Source: Cellvibrionaceae bacterium
GTDB taxonomy: Bacteria; Pseudomonadota; Gammaproteobacteria; Pseudomonadales; Cellvibrionaceae
Length of the DNA stretch: 64,000 bases
Direction of reading: 5' to 3'
NCBI GenBank assembly: GCA_021151695.1
Contig: JAGKWU010000010.1
Span: forward strand, 248,001 to 312,000
The notes beneath the pieces are model-generated. The model saw nothing but the letters and a program-made list of their open reading frames with translations. It was not told the origin of the DNA and did no database searches. Positions 1 through 9,273 of this stretch are shown here, one piece after another (the stretch's first letter is position 1; every line of letters starts with the position of its first letter). A program made the position numbers and the translations under genes.

Positions 1-1472
1 TAGATGTGGGGAGCTCCTCCACCAAACTGTCTGTTATCGACGGCGCCACCGGCAAGTGCCTGGGGGCCCAGTCCTACCCTGAAACCGAGCTGGCCATTGG
101 CAGCCCGGAGCCAGGTTTTGCCGAGCAGGATCCGGCCGTCTGGTGGGATTGCATCAAGCGGGGTTCCGCCAAACTGTTCGCCAGCGGCAAGTTTGATCCC
201 AAGCAAATCAGTGCCATTGGCATCTCTTATCAAATGCACGGTTTGGTTGTTGTCGACAAAGATCAACAGCTGCTGCGTCCATCCATCATTTGGTGCGATA
301 GCCGCGCTGTGCCATTGGGTAACGCTGCGCTGGCCGATTTGGGCAGCGATTATTGCTTCGGTCATCTGCTGAATTCACCCGGCAACTTCACCGCCGCCAA
401 GCTGCGCTGGGTGCAAGAAAACCAACCGGAGATCTTCAGCAAGATCCACAAAGTCATGCTGCCAGGCGATTACATCGCGATGAAATTGACCGGCGAAATC
501 ACCACCACCGCATCCGGTTTATCCGAAGGCACTTTGTGGGATTTCAAAGAGCAGCGCGTTGCAACTGAATTGCTGGATCACTGGGGTATTTCGCACTCAG
601 TCATCCCTGCAATCGTGCCCAGCTTTGGTGTGCAAGGTGTAGTGCGCAACGATGTGGCCGCTGAACTAGGCTTAAGTGCGGGTGTAAAAGTTTGCTACCG
701 CGGCGGCGACCAGCCCAACAACGCATTCAGTTTGAATGTGCTTGAGCCGGGCGAAGTGGCGGCGACTGCCGGTACCTCCGGTGTTATTTACGGTGTAACA
801 GATGCACCGGCGGCAGATCTGGAATCGCGCGTAAATACTTTCTTGCATGTAACCAGCACAGAAGAGAAACAACGCAACGGCGTGTTGGTATGTGTGAATG
901 GTTGTGGCCGTTTGTATTCCTGGTTGCGCCAGACTATCAGCGCTGCTGGTAGCACACCGGCCTACCCGCTGCTGAATTCTTTAGCCGAACAAGTTGCCGT
1001 GGGCAGCGATGGTTTGGTGTTCCATCCGTTCGGCAATGGTGCCGAGCGTATCTTCCAAAATAAAAATCTCGGTGCGCAGCTGCGCAACCTGGATTTCAAT
1101 CGTCATGGTTTGGGCCACATGGTGCGTGCAGCGCAAGAGGGCATTGTGTTCTCACTCAACCAGGGCTTTGACGTACTTAAATCTTTGGGTGGCAGTTGTG
1201 AAGTTGTGCGCGCCGGCAAAGGCAATATGTTTTTGAGTGATGTATTTACGCAAGCCTTTGCCAATACCACACAAGCCGCGGTGGAATTATTCGAAACCGA
1301 CGGTGCTGAAGGTGCAGCGCGTGCGGCGGCATTGGGTGCAGGTTTTTATGCATCGGCCAAAGAAGCTTTTAGCGGTTTGACTCGCCTACAGGTGATTGAA
1401 CCCAAATCAGGATTGTTGGCGCAGTACCAGGATGCTTACCAGCATTGGGTATCGCTGTTGCCAAAGGAATAA
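1..1472 (+). CDS. xylB: Xylulokinase, 5' end cut by window edge
   Basis: FGGY-family sugar kinase that phosphorylates D-xylulose to xylulose 5-phosphate, the second step of the isomerase route for xylose. The visible 488 residues begin inside the N-terminal nucleotide-binding motif (D-V-G-S-S-S-T-K). The GTG at 6 is the valine of that motif and not a start; the preceding in-frame codon GAT at 3 is its aspartate. Only about the first five residues are therefore missing. The motifs SEQDP-like (AEQDPAVWW), YQMHG and GGDQPNNA, and the C-terminal ATP-site region (GAEGAARAAALGAG), fit the family. Xylose isomerase follows on the same strand after a 184-base gap holding an inverted repeat, so the two may be one xylose operon. 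The name rests on this pairing as well as the motifs. Confidence 0.93.
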   Translation, partial: DVGSSSTKLSVIDGATGKCLGAQSYPETELAIGSPEPGFAEQDPAVWWDCIKRGSAKLFASGKFDPKQISAIGISYQMHGLVVVDKDQQLLRPSIIWCDSRAVPLGNAALADLGSDYCFGHLLNSPGNFTAAKLRWVQENQPEIFSKIHKVMLPGDYIAMKLTGEITTTASGLSEGTLWDFKEQRVATELLDHWGISHSVIPAIVPSFGVQGVVRNDVAAELGLSAGVKVCYRGGDQPNNAFSLNVLEPGEVAATAGTSGVIYGVTDAPAADLESRVNTFLHVTSTEEKQRNGVLVCVNGCGRLYSWLRQTISAAGSTPAYPLLNSLAEQVAVGSDGLVFHPFGNGAERIFQNKNLGAQLRNLDFNRHGLGHMVRAAQEGIVFSLNQGFDVLKSLGGSCEVVRAGKGNMFLSDVFTQAFANTTQAAVELFETDGAEGAARAAALGAGFYASAKEAFSGLTRLQVIEPKSGLLAQYQDAYQHWVSLLPKE

Positions 1473-1503
1473 TTTTTAAATACGTGTTGGACGTAATTAA
1501 TCG

Positions 1504-1590
1504 GGGAGTCGTCATCCCGTAGGGATCCAGTGCCTTTGCTGTTGTGTAAATACAAAGGCACTGGATCCCCTGGCGGGGATGACGACTCCC
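1504..1590. repeat. Dispersed inverted repeat, family A, copy 1
   Basis: An almost perfect inverted repeat between xylB and xylA. The left arm begins GGGAGTCGTCATCCC and ends GGATCCAGTGCCTTT; the right arm is its complement with small differences in the centre. Related copies lie at 13135-13284 and 53591-53666. It would fold as a long hairpin in RNA and could act as a partial terminator or RNA-stability element between the two xylose genes. It resembles the short non-coding palindromic repeats of many proteobacteria. Confidence 0.85.
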
Positions 1591-1656
1591 TTCAAAAAAA
1601 CAAATTTGTTAATTTTACAAAAGACATTTTCGAATTTTTAAACCACGAGGTGATTT

Positions 1657-2988
1657 ATGAGCGTAGTTCTCGGCAGTAAAGAATATTTCCCCGGCATCGG
1701 CAAAATCGGTTACGAAGGCGCTGATTCCGATAACCCACTGGCATTCAAATACTACGACGAAAACCGCGTGGTAGCCGGTAAGACCATGAAAGACCATTTC
1801 AAGTTTGCCACTTGCTACTGGCACACTTTCTGCGGCGCTGGTCACGATCCTTTCGGTCCAGGCACAAAAATTTTCCCATGGGCTGCTACTACTGATGCCG
1901 TTGCGCGTGCGCACGAAAAAATGGACGCTGCGTTTGAGTTCATCACTAAAATCGGCACTCCATACTACTGCTTCCACGATATCGACCTGGTTGACGAAGG
2001 TTCTTCTCGTGCAGAAACGTCAAAGCGTTTGCAAACCATCGTTGAATACGCCAAACAAAAACAAGCGGCTTCTGGTGTGAAACTGTTGTGGGGTACTGCA
2101 AACCTGTTCTCCAACCCACGTTACATGAACGGTGCTTCTACCAACCCGGATTTCAACGTAGTGGCTTACGCCGGTGCGCAATTGAAAGACGCGCTGGATG
2201 CAACCATCGCATTGAACGGCGAAAACTATGTATTCTGGGGTGGCCGTGAAGGTTACATGAGCTTGCTCAACACCGACATGAAACGCGAACAAGAACACAT
2301 GGCGCGCTTCCTGACCATGGCTCGCGATTACGCACGTGGCCAAGGCTTTAAAGGTACTTTCTTCATTGAGCCAAAACCAATGGAGCCATCCAAGCACCAA
2401 TACGATTTCGATGCTGAAACTGTAATTGGTTTCTTGCGTCACCACGGTCTGGATAAAGATTTCAAACTTAACCTGGAGACCAACCACGCGACTCTCGCTG
2501 GCCACACCATGTGCCACGATATGCAAGCTGCTGCTAACGCTGGCATGTTGGGCTCACTGGATGCCAACCGCGGCGATTACCAAAACGCTTGGGACACTGA
2601 CCAGTTCCCTTACAACATCAACGAAACTGTTGAGATGATGTTGGTATTGCTGCGCAGCGGCGGCCTGCAAGGTGGTGGTGTTAACTTCGATGCGAAAGCA
2701 CGTCGTAATTCTCCAGATCCAGTAGACCTGTTCTACGGCCACATCGGCGGTATGGATACTTTTGCTCGCGCATTGATTATCGCTGACAGCCTGATTCAGC
2801 AATCACCGCTGGAAGGCATGCGCAAAGAGCGTTACTCAAGCTTCGATGCAGGCAATGGTGCTCTGTACGAACAAGGTAAACTGACTCTGCAACAACTGGC
2901 TGACCTGGGTAACGCTGGTGGCGAAGTGAAATTGACCAGCGGCCGTCAAGAGTTGTACGAAAACGTTATCAACCGTTACATCCGTTAA
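1657..2988 (+). CDS. xylA: Xylose isomerase
   Basis: Cytoplasmic metal-dependent isomerase converting D-xylose to D-xylulose. At 443 residues it has the length of the group II (E. coli-type) enzymes. The segment YYCFHDIDL holds the catalytic histidine (about residue 107). GGREGY, FIEPKPMEPSKHQYDFD and LETNHATLAGHTM are the metal-ligand regions of the family. It ends in a family-typical NRYIR tail. The ATG at 1657 follows an ACGAGGTG ribosome site. A strong terminator follows at 3048. With xylulokinase upstream and a secreted GH3 glycosidase downstream it forms a xylose/xylan segment. Confidence 0.97.
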   Translation: MSVVLGSKEYFPGIGKIGYEGADSDNPLAFKYYDENRVVAGKTMKDHFKFATCYWHTFCGAGHDPFGPGTKIFPWAATTDAVARAHEKMDAAFEFITKIGTPYYCFHDIDLVDEGSSRAETSKRLQTIVEYAKQKQAASGVKLLWGTANLFSNPRYMNGASTNPDFNVVAYAGAQLKDALDATIALNGENYVFWGGREGYMSLLNTDMKREQEHMARFLTMARDYARGQGFKGTFFIEPKPMEPSKHQYDFDAETVIGFLRHHGLDKDFKLNLETNHATLAGHTMCHDMQAAANAGMLGSLDANRGDYQNAWDTDQFPYNINETVEMMLVLLRSGGLQGGGVNFDAKARRNSPDPVDLFYGHIGGMDTFARALIIADSLIQQSPLEGMRKERYSSFDAGNGALYEQGKLTLQQLADLGNAGGEVKLTSGRQELYENVINRYIR

Positions 2989-3047
2989 TTGTTTGCGATG
3001 ATTGCGAGAAGTGTTCGGCATCGCAATTATCTAAACAACTGATGTTG

Positions 3048-3095
3048 AAACTGCCAATCACTGCGGCTGCATTTGCCGGGGTGATTGGCAGTTTT
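3048..3095 (+). terminator. Rho-independent terminator after xylA
   Basis: Perfect 14-base stem (AAACTGCCAATCAC at 3048-3061 pairing with 3081-3094) followed by a short T run. It ends the xylose isomerase transcript before the GH3 gene. Confidence 0.85.
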
Positions 3096-3236
3096 CATTT
3101 GTGCCCTGACAACTATAACTACAACAGAAAATTGGCACGGCTGTGCTTTTCCAACAACAAAAAATAAAACACTTCTGCGGTAGATTTTCACCTTATGTAA
3201 AAACTGACACGCTGGCCAAAAATAAAAGGAACAACT

Positions 3237-5681
3237 ATGAAAATAACATCGTCTGTTTTATCGCTATCGCTGCTAATCGGCGCAGCAGCCCAAGCTGAGG
3301 CTCCGCTTCCTTATAAAGATCCGAAGCAGCCTACCGAGGCGCGTGTGCAGGATTTATTGTCGCGCATGACGCTGGACGAAAAAGTTGCCCAACTGGAAAC
3401 CCTCTGGGAAAAACGTAAGCAGTTGGAAAACGACAAAACTGAATTTACACCCGAGCACGCCAAAGCATTATTAGGCAATGGTATAGGTGAAATTGCGCGC
3501 CCCGCCGAAGGTAAAGCCTCTGCGACATCACCCAACAAAACGCCATTGCAAACCGCGGTCTACACCAATGCGATTCAACAATGGGTAAAAGAAAATACCC
3601 GTCTTGGAATTCCGGTGATCTTCCACGAGGAAGCGCTGCACGGTCACGCCGGCCGCAACTCCACCAGTTTTCCACAGGCCATAGGTTTAGCCAGTACCTG
3701 GAACCCTGAGTTGCTGCAAGAAACTTATTCAGTGATTGCGCAAGAAGTTCGCGCCCATGGTGCGCAACAAGCACTGGCGCCAATTCTCGATGTGGCGCGT
3801 GATCCACGCTGGGGCCGCATCGAAGAGACCATGGGCGAAGATCCTTATTTAATTGCCGCTATGGGTGTTTCTGCGGTGAAAGGCTTTCAGGGTGGTGAAA
3901 ATGGTGTTGCCAACGATCATGTGGTCGCAACGCTTAAACATTTGGCGGGCCACGGTGAACCCACCGGTGGTTTAAACATTGCGCCTACACCTGTCGGCGA
4001 GCACGGCCTGCGTGAAATTTTTTTATTCCCGTTTGAAGCTGTTGTAAAAAATGCGCACCCGCGCAGTGTGATGGCATCCTATAACGAAATCGACGGTGTG
4101 CCTTCACACGCAAACACCAAGTTGCTCAATGGCATATTGCGTGGCGAGTGGGGCTTTGATGGCATGATCGTGAGTGATTATTTCGCGATTACCGAATTTA
4201 TCACCCGCCACAAAATAGCGGACAACACGAAAGATGCTGCACTTATCGCTTTTAAAGCCGGGGTTGATGTGGAAACCCCCGACGCCGACGCCTATCAGAA
4301 TCTGAAGGCTTTGGTAGAAGAGGGCAAGATTACCCAGCAGCAAATCGATGTGGCTGTCGCACGAGTGCTACGTGAGAAGTTTAATCTCGGTCTGTTTGAA
4401 AATCCCTATGTGCAAACCAAAGGCGTGGATGAATTTGTTGGCAATGACAAGCACCGTGCACTTTCACAGCGCGCCGCCGAGCAAACAGTCGTGTTGTTGA
4501 AAAACGACAACAAGCTGTTGCCGCTGGATGCTAAAAAATTAAAATCCATCGCCGTGATTGGTCCCCATGTACATGAAACTTTGCTCGGTGGTTACAGCGA
4601 TGTTCCCAAGAAAACTGTGAGTATCCTGCAAGGTGTAAAAGATTATCTCGGTGGCAAAGTGCAAGTGAATTATGCGCGCGGCGTAAAAATTACCGAGGAT
4701 GACTGGGCGCCAGGTGCCGATACGGTTGCTGCCAATAGCTTGTCCAAAGAGCGTTGGAATAAAGATGGTGTGACACTGGCGAAACCCGAAGAAAATAAAA
4801 AGCTAATTGCTGATGCGGTTGCCACTGCACAAAAAAGTGATGTGGCAGTCGTCGTCGTAGGCGATAACGAAGCTACCTCGCGCGAGGCTTGGGCTGATAA
4901 TCACTTGGGTGATCGCGCTGATCTGGATCTTGTTGGACAACAACAGGATTTGGTCGATGCCGTGTTAGCTACAGGTAAACCAACGGTGGTAATACTGAAC
5001 AATGGCCGTCCGCTTTCCATCACCAAAATTTCACAAACTGCCCCTGCGATCATCGAAGCCTGGTATCTCGGGCAGGAAACTGGCAGCGCCGTCGCGCGCG
5101 TATTGTTTGGCGATGTAAATCCCGGTGGAAAATTACCTGTGAGTTTTGCACGTTCTGTCGGCCATTTGCCGGTGTACTACAACCATAAACCTTCGGCCAA
5201 GCGCGGTTACGAATTTGATGAAACCAGCGCGCTTTATCCTTTCGGTTTTGGTTTGAGCTACACGCAATTTACCTACTCGGATTTCAAACTGGACAAAGCT
5301 GATGCCAAAGCGGGCGATATCATCAATGTGAGTGTGAAAATCACCAACAGTGGTGATCGCGCTGGTGACGAAGTAGTCCAACTCTATACGCACGATTTGG
5401 TTGCCAGTCGCACACGTCCCGTAAAAGAACTGAAAGGCTTCAAGCGTTTGAGCCTCAAAGCGGGTGAAAGTACGCGCGTGAATTTTGCGCTCTCTGCCAA
5501 CCAGCTCGGTTTTTATGATACGGATATGAAATATGTGCTGGAGCCAGGTGTGTTTGACGTAATGCTGGGCAGTTCATCGCAGGATATTCGCGGCCAGGGC
5601 AAGTTGAATATCACTGGCAATTTGGCGGATATCACGCAACAAAAAGTTTATTTTAGTAATGTGAGTGTTTCTAAGAAGTAA
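3237..5681 (+). CDS. Secreted GH3 beta-xylosidase/beta-glucosidase
   Basis: Glycoside hydrolase family 3 enzyme of 814 residues removing beta-linked sugars from non-reducing ends. A signal peptide of about 20 residues (ending AAQAEA) sends it to the periplasm or outer face. The N-terminal TIM-barrel holds FHEEALHGH, DVARDPRWGRIEE and the nucleophile motif GMIVSDYF (Asp at about 314). The second alpha/beta domain follows (VVLLKNDNKLLPL). A fibronectin-III-like domain closes the protein (GDEVVQLYTHD, ELKGFKRLSL). The position directly after xylB-xylA favours xylosidase activity on xylo-oligosaccharides, but the sequence alone does not separate this from beta-glucosidase. The ATG at 3237 follows an AAAGGAA site. 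Confidence 0.9.
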   Translation: MKITSSVLSLSLLIGAAAQAEAPLPYKDPKQPTEARVQDLLSRMTLDEKVAQLETLWEKRKQLENDKTEFTPEHAKALLGNGIGEIARPAEGKASATSPNKTPLQTAVYTNAIQQWVKENTRLGIPVIFHEEALHGHAGRNSTSFPQAIGLASTWNPELLQETYSVIAQEVRAHGAQQALAPILDVARDPRWGRIEETMGEDPYLIAAMGVSAVKGFQGGENGVANDHVVATLKHLAGHGEPTGGLNIAPTPVGEHGLREIFLFPFEAVVKNAHPRSVMASYNEIDGVPSHANTKLLNGILRGEWGFDGMIVSDYFAITEFITRHKIADNTKDAALIAFKAGVDVETPDADAYQNLKALVEEGKITQQQIDVAVARVLREKFNLGLFENPYVQTKGVDEFVGNDKHRALSQRAAEQTVVLLKNDNKLLPLDAKKLKSIAVIGPHVHETLLGGYSDVPKKTVSILQGVKDYLGGKVQVNYARGVKITEDDWAPGADTVAANSLSKERWNKDGVTLAKPEENKKLIADAVATAQKSDVAVVVVGDNEATSREAWADNHLGDRADLDLVGQQQDLVDAVLATGKPTVVILNNGRPLSITKISQTAPAIIEAWYLGQETGSAVARVLFGDVNPGGKLPVSFARSVGHLPVYYNHKPSAKRGYEFDETSALYPFGFGLSYTQFTYSDFKLDKADAKAGDIINVSVKITNSGDRAGDEVVQLYTHDLVASRTRPVKELKGFKRLSLKAGESTRVNFALSANQLGFYDTDMKYVLEPGVFDVMLGSSSQDIRGQGKLNITGNLADITQQKVYFSNVSVSKK

Positions 5682-5708
5682 TTTGATTCGTGCATGTGTT
5701 TTCGTAGA

Positions 5709-5793
5709 GTAGGTTGGAAGAGCGCAGCGACTTCCGACAGATCGCGTGATGGCTTCCGAATGCCGGAAGTCGGCTTCGCCTCTTCCAGCCTAC
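5709..5793. repeat. Dispersed inverted repeat, family B, copy 1
   Basis: Arms start GTAGGTTGGAAGAGCG and end CTCTTCCAGCCTAC, with inner CTTCCGAC/CCGGAAGTCGG segments also pairing. A half copy beginning with the same GTAGGTTGGA lies at 53946. The hairpin just after the GH3 stop codon may end or protect that transcript. Confidence 0.75.
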
Positions 5794-5853
5794 CTGATTG
5801 ATCTGTAACGGAGAAGTGTAAATCCCCTTGCCAGCTGTATGACGTAGGCTCAA

Positions 5854-5877
5854 AATACTGTTTTTATATACAGTATT
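5854..5877. promoter_or_regulatory. LexA (SOS) box before the radical SAM gene
   Basis: Perfect 8-base palindromic arms AATACTGT and ACAGTATT with an 8-base AT spacer, containing CTGT-N8-ACAG at 5858-5873. This matches the gammaproteobacterial LexA operator at every fixed position. It lies 8 bases before the start codon at 5886. A weak -35/-10 pair (TTGCCA at 5828, CAAAAT at 5851) would place the box over the promoter. DNA damage control of the following gene is inferred. Confidence 0.85.
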
Positions 5878-5885
5878 GGTGCCCC

Positions 5886-7028
5886 ATGAATACTGACGAT
5901 GATTATGTCGACCCCGCCCCCTGGATTCCCGCCCAACCCAAGCCGCGCAAGGGGCGCGGTGCGGTGAGCAACATCACCGGTCGCTACGAAACCCAGCTGA
6001 TAGAAACGGTGGATGATGGTTGGTGGCAGGATGAGAGTGAGGAGCTGCCCTCGCTCAAAACCATAGTCACACCCGAGCTGGCCAAGAAAATCCTCAGTCG
6101 CAACCAGTCACCTGATATTCCCTTCAGTGTTTCACTCAATCCCTACCGCGGTTGCGAGCACGGTTGTATTTACTGTTTTGCGCGGCCAACTCATGCTTAT
6201 CTCGGCTTGTCGCCCGGGCTGGATTTTGAAACCCGCCTCTACGCCAAAACCAACGCGGCCGAGCTATTGCGGAGCGAATTGGCATCTCCTTCCTATGAAG
6301 TCAGTCCGCTGGCATTGGGAGTAAACACCGATGCTTACCAGCCATGCGAGCGTCAATACAAACTCACCCGGCAAGTGCTTGAGGTATTGCAGGAATGTCG
6401 GCATCCCGTGGGGCTGATCACCAAATCTTCGTTGATTGAGCGCGATATAGATCTGCTCGCGGAAATGGCGAGCAACAAACTGGCGGTGGCGGCAATCACG
6501 ATCACCACACTCGACCATAGTGTCTCACGCACGCTGGAACCGCGTGCTGCCTCGCCGAGCCGACGCCTGGAAACGATTCGGCGATTAACCGCTGCCGGTA
6601 TTCCCGTATCCGTGAGTGTTGCTCCTATGATCCCTTTTGTTACGGAGCAGGAGATGGAAAAAATTATGGAGGCCGCTGCCGAAGCCGGCGCAAAAGGCGC
6701 TGGCTATACAGTGTTGCGGTTGCCTTGGGAAGTGAATCCGCTATTTCAGGAATGGTTGCAAACCCATTTTCCCGAGCGCGCCGAGCGTGTGATGAATCGC
6801 GTGCGCGATATGCGCGGCGGCAAGGATTACGATGCGAACTTTGAATCGCGTATGCGCGGTGAGGGCCTCTGGGCGGATCTAATTCGCCAGCGTTTCGAAA
6901 AATCTCTGGTGCGACTTGGCATGCACAGGAGCCGGCGCTTTTTTGAGATGGATTTAACAAATTTCCGCAAGCCTTTGCAGATTCCCGCCAGAAAAAAATC
7001 TAATGGCCAGCAGGATTTATTTGGCTGA
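5886..7028 (+). CDS. PA0069-family radical SAM protein, probably SOS-induced
   Basis: Radical S-adenosylmethionine enzyme of 380 residues related to the spore photoproduct lyase group (SplB-like, PA0069 family). The iron-sulfur motif is CEHGCIYC (Cys-x3-Cys-x2-Cys) at about residues 90-97, preceded by SLNPYRG. Later family features include LGVNTDAYQPCER, GLITKSSL, TTLDH, and PRAASPSRRLETIRRL. No transmembrane segment is seen. The gene stands alone. The LexA box at 5854-5877 sits immediately before the ATG, which suggests a role in DNA repair or damage tolerance. The substrate is unknown, so no gene symbol is given. The family assignment is firm; the repair role is inferred. Confidence 0.88.
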   Translation: MNTDDDYVDPAPWIPAQPKPRKGRGAVSNITGRYETQLIETVDDGWWQDESEELPSLKTIVTPELAKKILSRNQSPDIPFSVSLNPYRGCEHGCIYCFARPTHAYLGLSPGLDFETRLYAKTNAAELLRSELASPSYEVSPLALGVNTDAYQPCERQYKLTRQVLEVLQECRHPVGLITKSSLIERDIDLLAEMASNKLAVAAITITTLDHSVSRTLEPRAASPSRRLETIRRLTAAGIPVSVSVAPMIPFVTEQEMEKIMEAAAEAGAKGAGYTVLRLPWEVNPLFQEWLQTHFPERAERVMNRVRDMRGGKDYDANFESRMRGEGLWADLIRQRFEKSLVRLGMHRSRRFFEMDLTNFRKPLQIPARKKSNGQQDLFG

Positions 7029-7472
7029 GTGTTTTTTGCGCGATATTCCGTAATTGTTATTTTCTGTGGTGTAATCGATTTGCAACAAAGTATTTGAATC
7101 TAAGTCAGCGCACAAAAATTGCATTTTCATCCATGAATACGTATGCAGCTAATTGCTGCGCTTCGTTCATCCCCCTACTATTTTTTACCAATGACGCCGC
7201 ATAGCTACATTAAAAAAATCATGCTCAGTGGCGCAAATAAAAGTAATAACAATAAATATTTATCATCCTGACTACATAAATCCCTTTTTCTTAATATTTT
7301 TCATAACAATTTTTTCATAACTATAAGGCCGGGATAGCCATGGTTTGCATTTGCTGCAATCCGCCCCTTATTTGGAGCAAGGTCGCTCCGCAATACCAGT
7401 GTTCCTGTTCCGCAAAGCATTTACATAATGGCGGGATTAATCCATTACTAATAATAATTTATGGTATTCACT
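7029..7472. other. Intergenic region before the amylase gene
   Basis: About 440 AT-rich bases between the radical SAM gene and the amylase start. No convincing gene, RNA or strong terminator was seen. A small hairpin (GGAGC-AAGGTC-GCTCC) lies at about 7374-7389. No copy of the GAAAACGTTTTC operator seen at 24 and 30 kb is present, so the amylase is unlikely to share that control. Confidence 0.5.
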
Positions 7473-8903
7473 ATGAAAAAACGTGCAACTTTTTTCTCTG
7501 GTAAAACAATAGCCTCGGCATTACTGGCGTCCCTTTGCAGTTTGGGAGTTATGACCGAAGCGCGGGCCGATGCAATTTTGCATGCGTTCGACTGGAGCTA
7601 TGATCAAGTGGCTGATCGCGCTACCGAAATTAAAAACCTTGGCTACAAAGCCGTATTGGTTGCTCCGCCACTTAAAAACAATGCAACTGATCCGGCCTGG
7701 TGGCAACACTACCAGCCGGAAGACCTACGAGTGATAGATCATGCGCGCGGCAACAAGGAGTCTTTTATGCGCATGATTGCCGCGTTAAAAGATGCCAATG
7801 CCAGCCGCAATGTCGATGTCTATGCCGATATAGTGCTCAACCACATGGCCAACGAACGCAACAATGCGACAGATTTTCCTGGCGCTGCTGCAGTGAGTAA
7901 CTATGTATCCAATAGCACTTACTGGAACAAGCAAAAATTATTTGGCGATTTGAACGTTGGTTTGTTCAGCAGCGGTGATTTCAATCCGGCTGTTTGCATC
8001 AGCAATTACAACGATGTGTGGCAAGTGCAAAACTATCGTATGTGCGGCACCGCGCCTGATAAAGGTTTGCCGGATCTCAATCCCAACTCCTGGGTAGTGC
8101 AACAACAACGCAATTATTTGCAAGCGTTGAAAGATCTGGGTGTAAAAGGTTTCCGTATGGATGCGGCCAAACACATGACCATCTGGCATCTTAACCAAAT
8201 CCTCACATCCACTATCAAAAGCGGCATGTATGTGTTTGGTGAAATCATCACAACCGGCGGTTCAGGCAGTAGTGAATACGATAGTTTTCTCGCGCCTTAT
8301 TTGAGCCAAACGGATCATAAAGCTTATGACTTCCCATTGTTCGCCACTATTCGCGGCGCCTTCGCCTATGGCGGCAGCATGAGTTCGCTGGCTAACCCTG
8401 TGGGCTATGGACAGGCGTTGCAAAATGATCGCGAAGTTACTTTCACTATCACGCACGATATTCCCACCAACAGCGGTTTCCGTTATCAAATTATGGACCC
8501 GCAAGATGAATATCTTGCCTATGCCTATGTGATGGGGCGCGATGGTGGTAAGCCGCTGATTTTTAGTGACAACACTGGTACTGATAGCAATCGCTGGGTA
8601 AATGCCTACAAAGCGACTCACATCAGCAATATGCTCAAATTCCACAACCGCACCCAGGGGCAAGGTATGGAAGTATTGGCGAGCAACAGCTGCGCGATTT
8701 TATTCCGCCGTGGTGAAGAAGGTGTGGTGGGTATTAATAAGTGCACCAGTGACCAGAATTTCTCAGTGAGCACTAACAACCGCTTTAAGTGGAATCGCAA
8801 TTATCGCGATGTGTTGAGTGGCGGTGCGCTGGTGTATATCACCACCAGCAATTACACCTTCAGTATTCCAGCACGTCAGGCGCGTATGTGGTTGCCTGAA
8901 TAG
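7473..8903 (+). CDS. Secreted GH13 alpha-amylase
   Basis: Glycoside hydrolase family 13 alpha-amylase hydrolysing alpha-1,4 links in starch-like glucans. An in-frame ATG also occurs at 7461, but 7473 begins a normal signal peptide (MKKRATFF..., cleavage after EARA-DA), so it is preferred. The 476-residue product carries the four GH13 regions: DIVLNHMANE; GFRMDAAKH with the nucleophile Asp at about 230; YVFGEIIT with the acid/base Glu at about 257; TITHDIP with the third Asp at about 329. A short C-terminal beta domain follows and no starch-binding module is present. It is a single gene; its product would feed maltodextrins to the SLC45 carrier at 21.8 kb, which is inference. Confidence 0.92.
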   Translation: MKKRATFFSGKTIASALLASLCSLGVMTEARADAILHAFDWSYDQVADRATEIKNLGYKAVLVAPPLKNNATDPAWWQHYQPEDLRVIDHARGNKESFMRMIAALKDANASRNVDVYADIVLNHMANERNNATDFPGAAAVSNYVSNSTYWNKQKLFGDLNVGLFSSGDFNPAVCISNYNDVWQVQNYRMCGTAPDKGLPDLNPNSWVVQQQRNYLQALKDLGVKGFRMDAAKHMTIWHLNQILTSTIKSGMYVFGEIITTGGSGSSEYDSFLAPYLSQTDHKAYDFPLFATIRGAFAYGGSMSSLANPVGYGQALQNDREVTFTITHDIPTNSGFRYQIMDPQDEYLAYAYVMGRDGGKPLIFSDNTGTDSNRWVNAYKATHISNMLKFHNRTQGQGMEVLASNSCAILFRRGEEGVVGINKCTSDQNFSVSTNNRFKWNRNYRDVLSGGALVYITTSNYTFSIPARQARMWLPE

Positions 8904-8938
8904 TTTTGCTCTTGCAGTTACGACAAGGACGTTGTTTT

Positions 8939-9034
8939 TTAAATTCCTTCAACATCCAATCCTTCAACATCCAATCCCTCAATGACCAGGATGTCCATTT
9001 CACAGGCGCCAGTGCGCAGTTGCACCAGCGCCTG
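8939..9034 (-). pseudogene. C-terminal remnant of a second DUF1330 gene
   Basis: Read on the minus strand, 8972-9034 encodes 21 residues identical to the C-terminus of the DUF1330 protein at 10073-10360 (from QALVQLRT to VIEGL). All eleven codon differences between the two copies are synonymous. The remnant is preceded in frame by a TAG, so the N-terminal three quarters are gone. It continues for ten residues (a DVEGL repeat) to a stop at 8939. No start is available, so no protein is expected. Confidence 0.85.
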
Positions 9035-9273
9035 CTAAGGCAGAAATTGCCCTTATCGCGGGTCTAAAGGCTGACCCTTGCCGTCGTTTATATTGTGCAA
9101 TGTCCTCCTTCATCGTCATTTGGCTTATCAGCGTTCTTTGACAGTGCGAAACATTCCTTCGTATTTCAGCGCTTGGCCTAGGCTATTTTTAATAGCAGGG
9201 AAGTTGCCGTTGACGATCGTTAGTCGGCAAGGCAGAGCCGTCGGTATTTCTACATTTCAAGAGGAATTGCATT
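9035..9273. other. Intergenic region, nothing recognised
   Basis: Bases between the DUF1330 remnant and the secreted hypothetical gene. No gene, hairpin or known operator was identified. A purine-rich AAGAGGAA ribosome site lies just before the ATG at 9274. Confidence 0.4.

Noticed and set aside
4..372. 122-codon open frame starting with ATG at the left edge
   Set aside because: It runs out of frame inside the xylulokinase coding sequence, has no recognisable product, and the xylulokinase frame explains the region fully.
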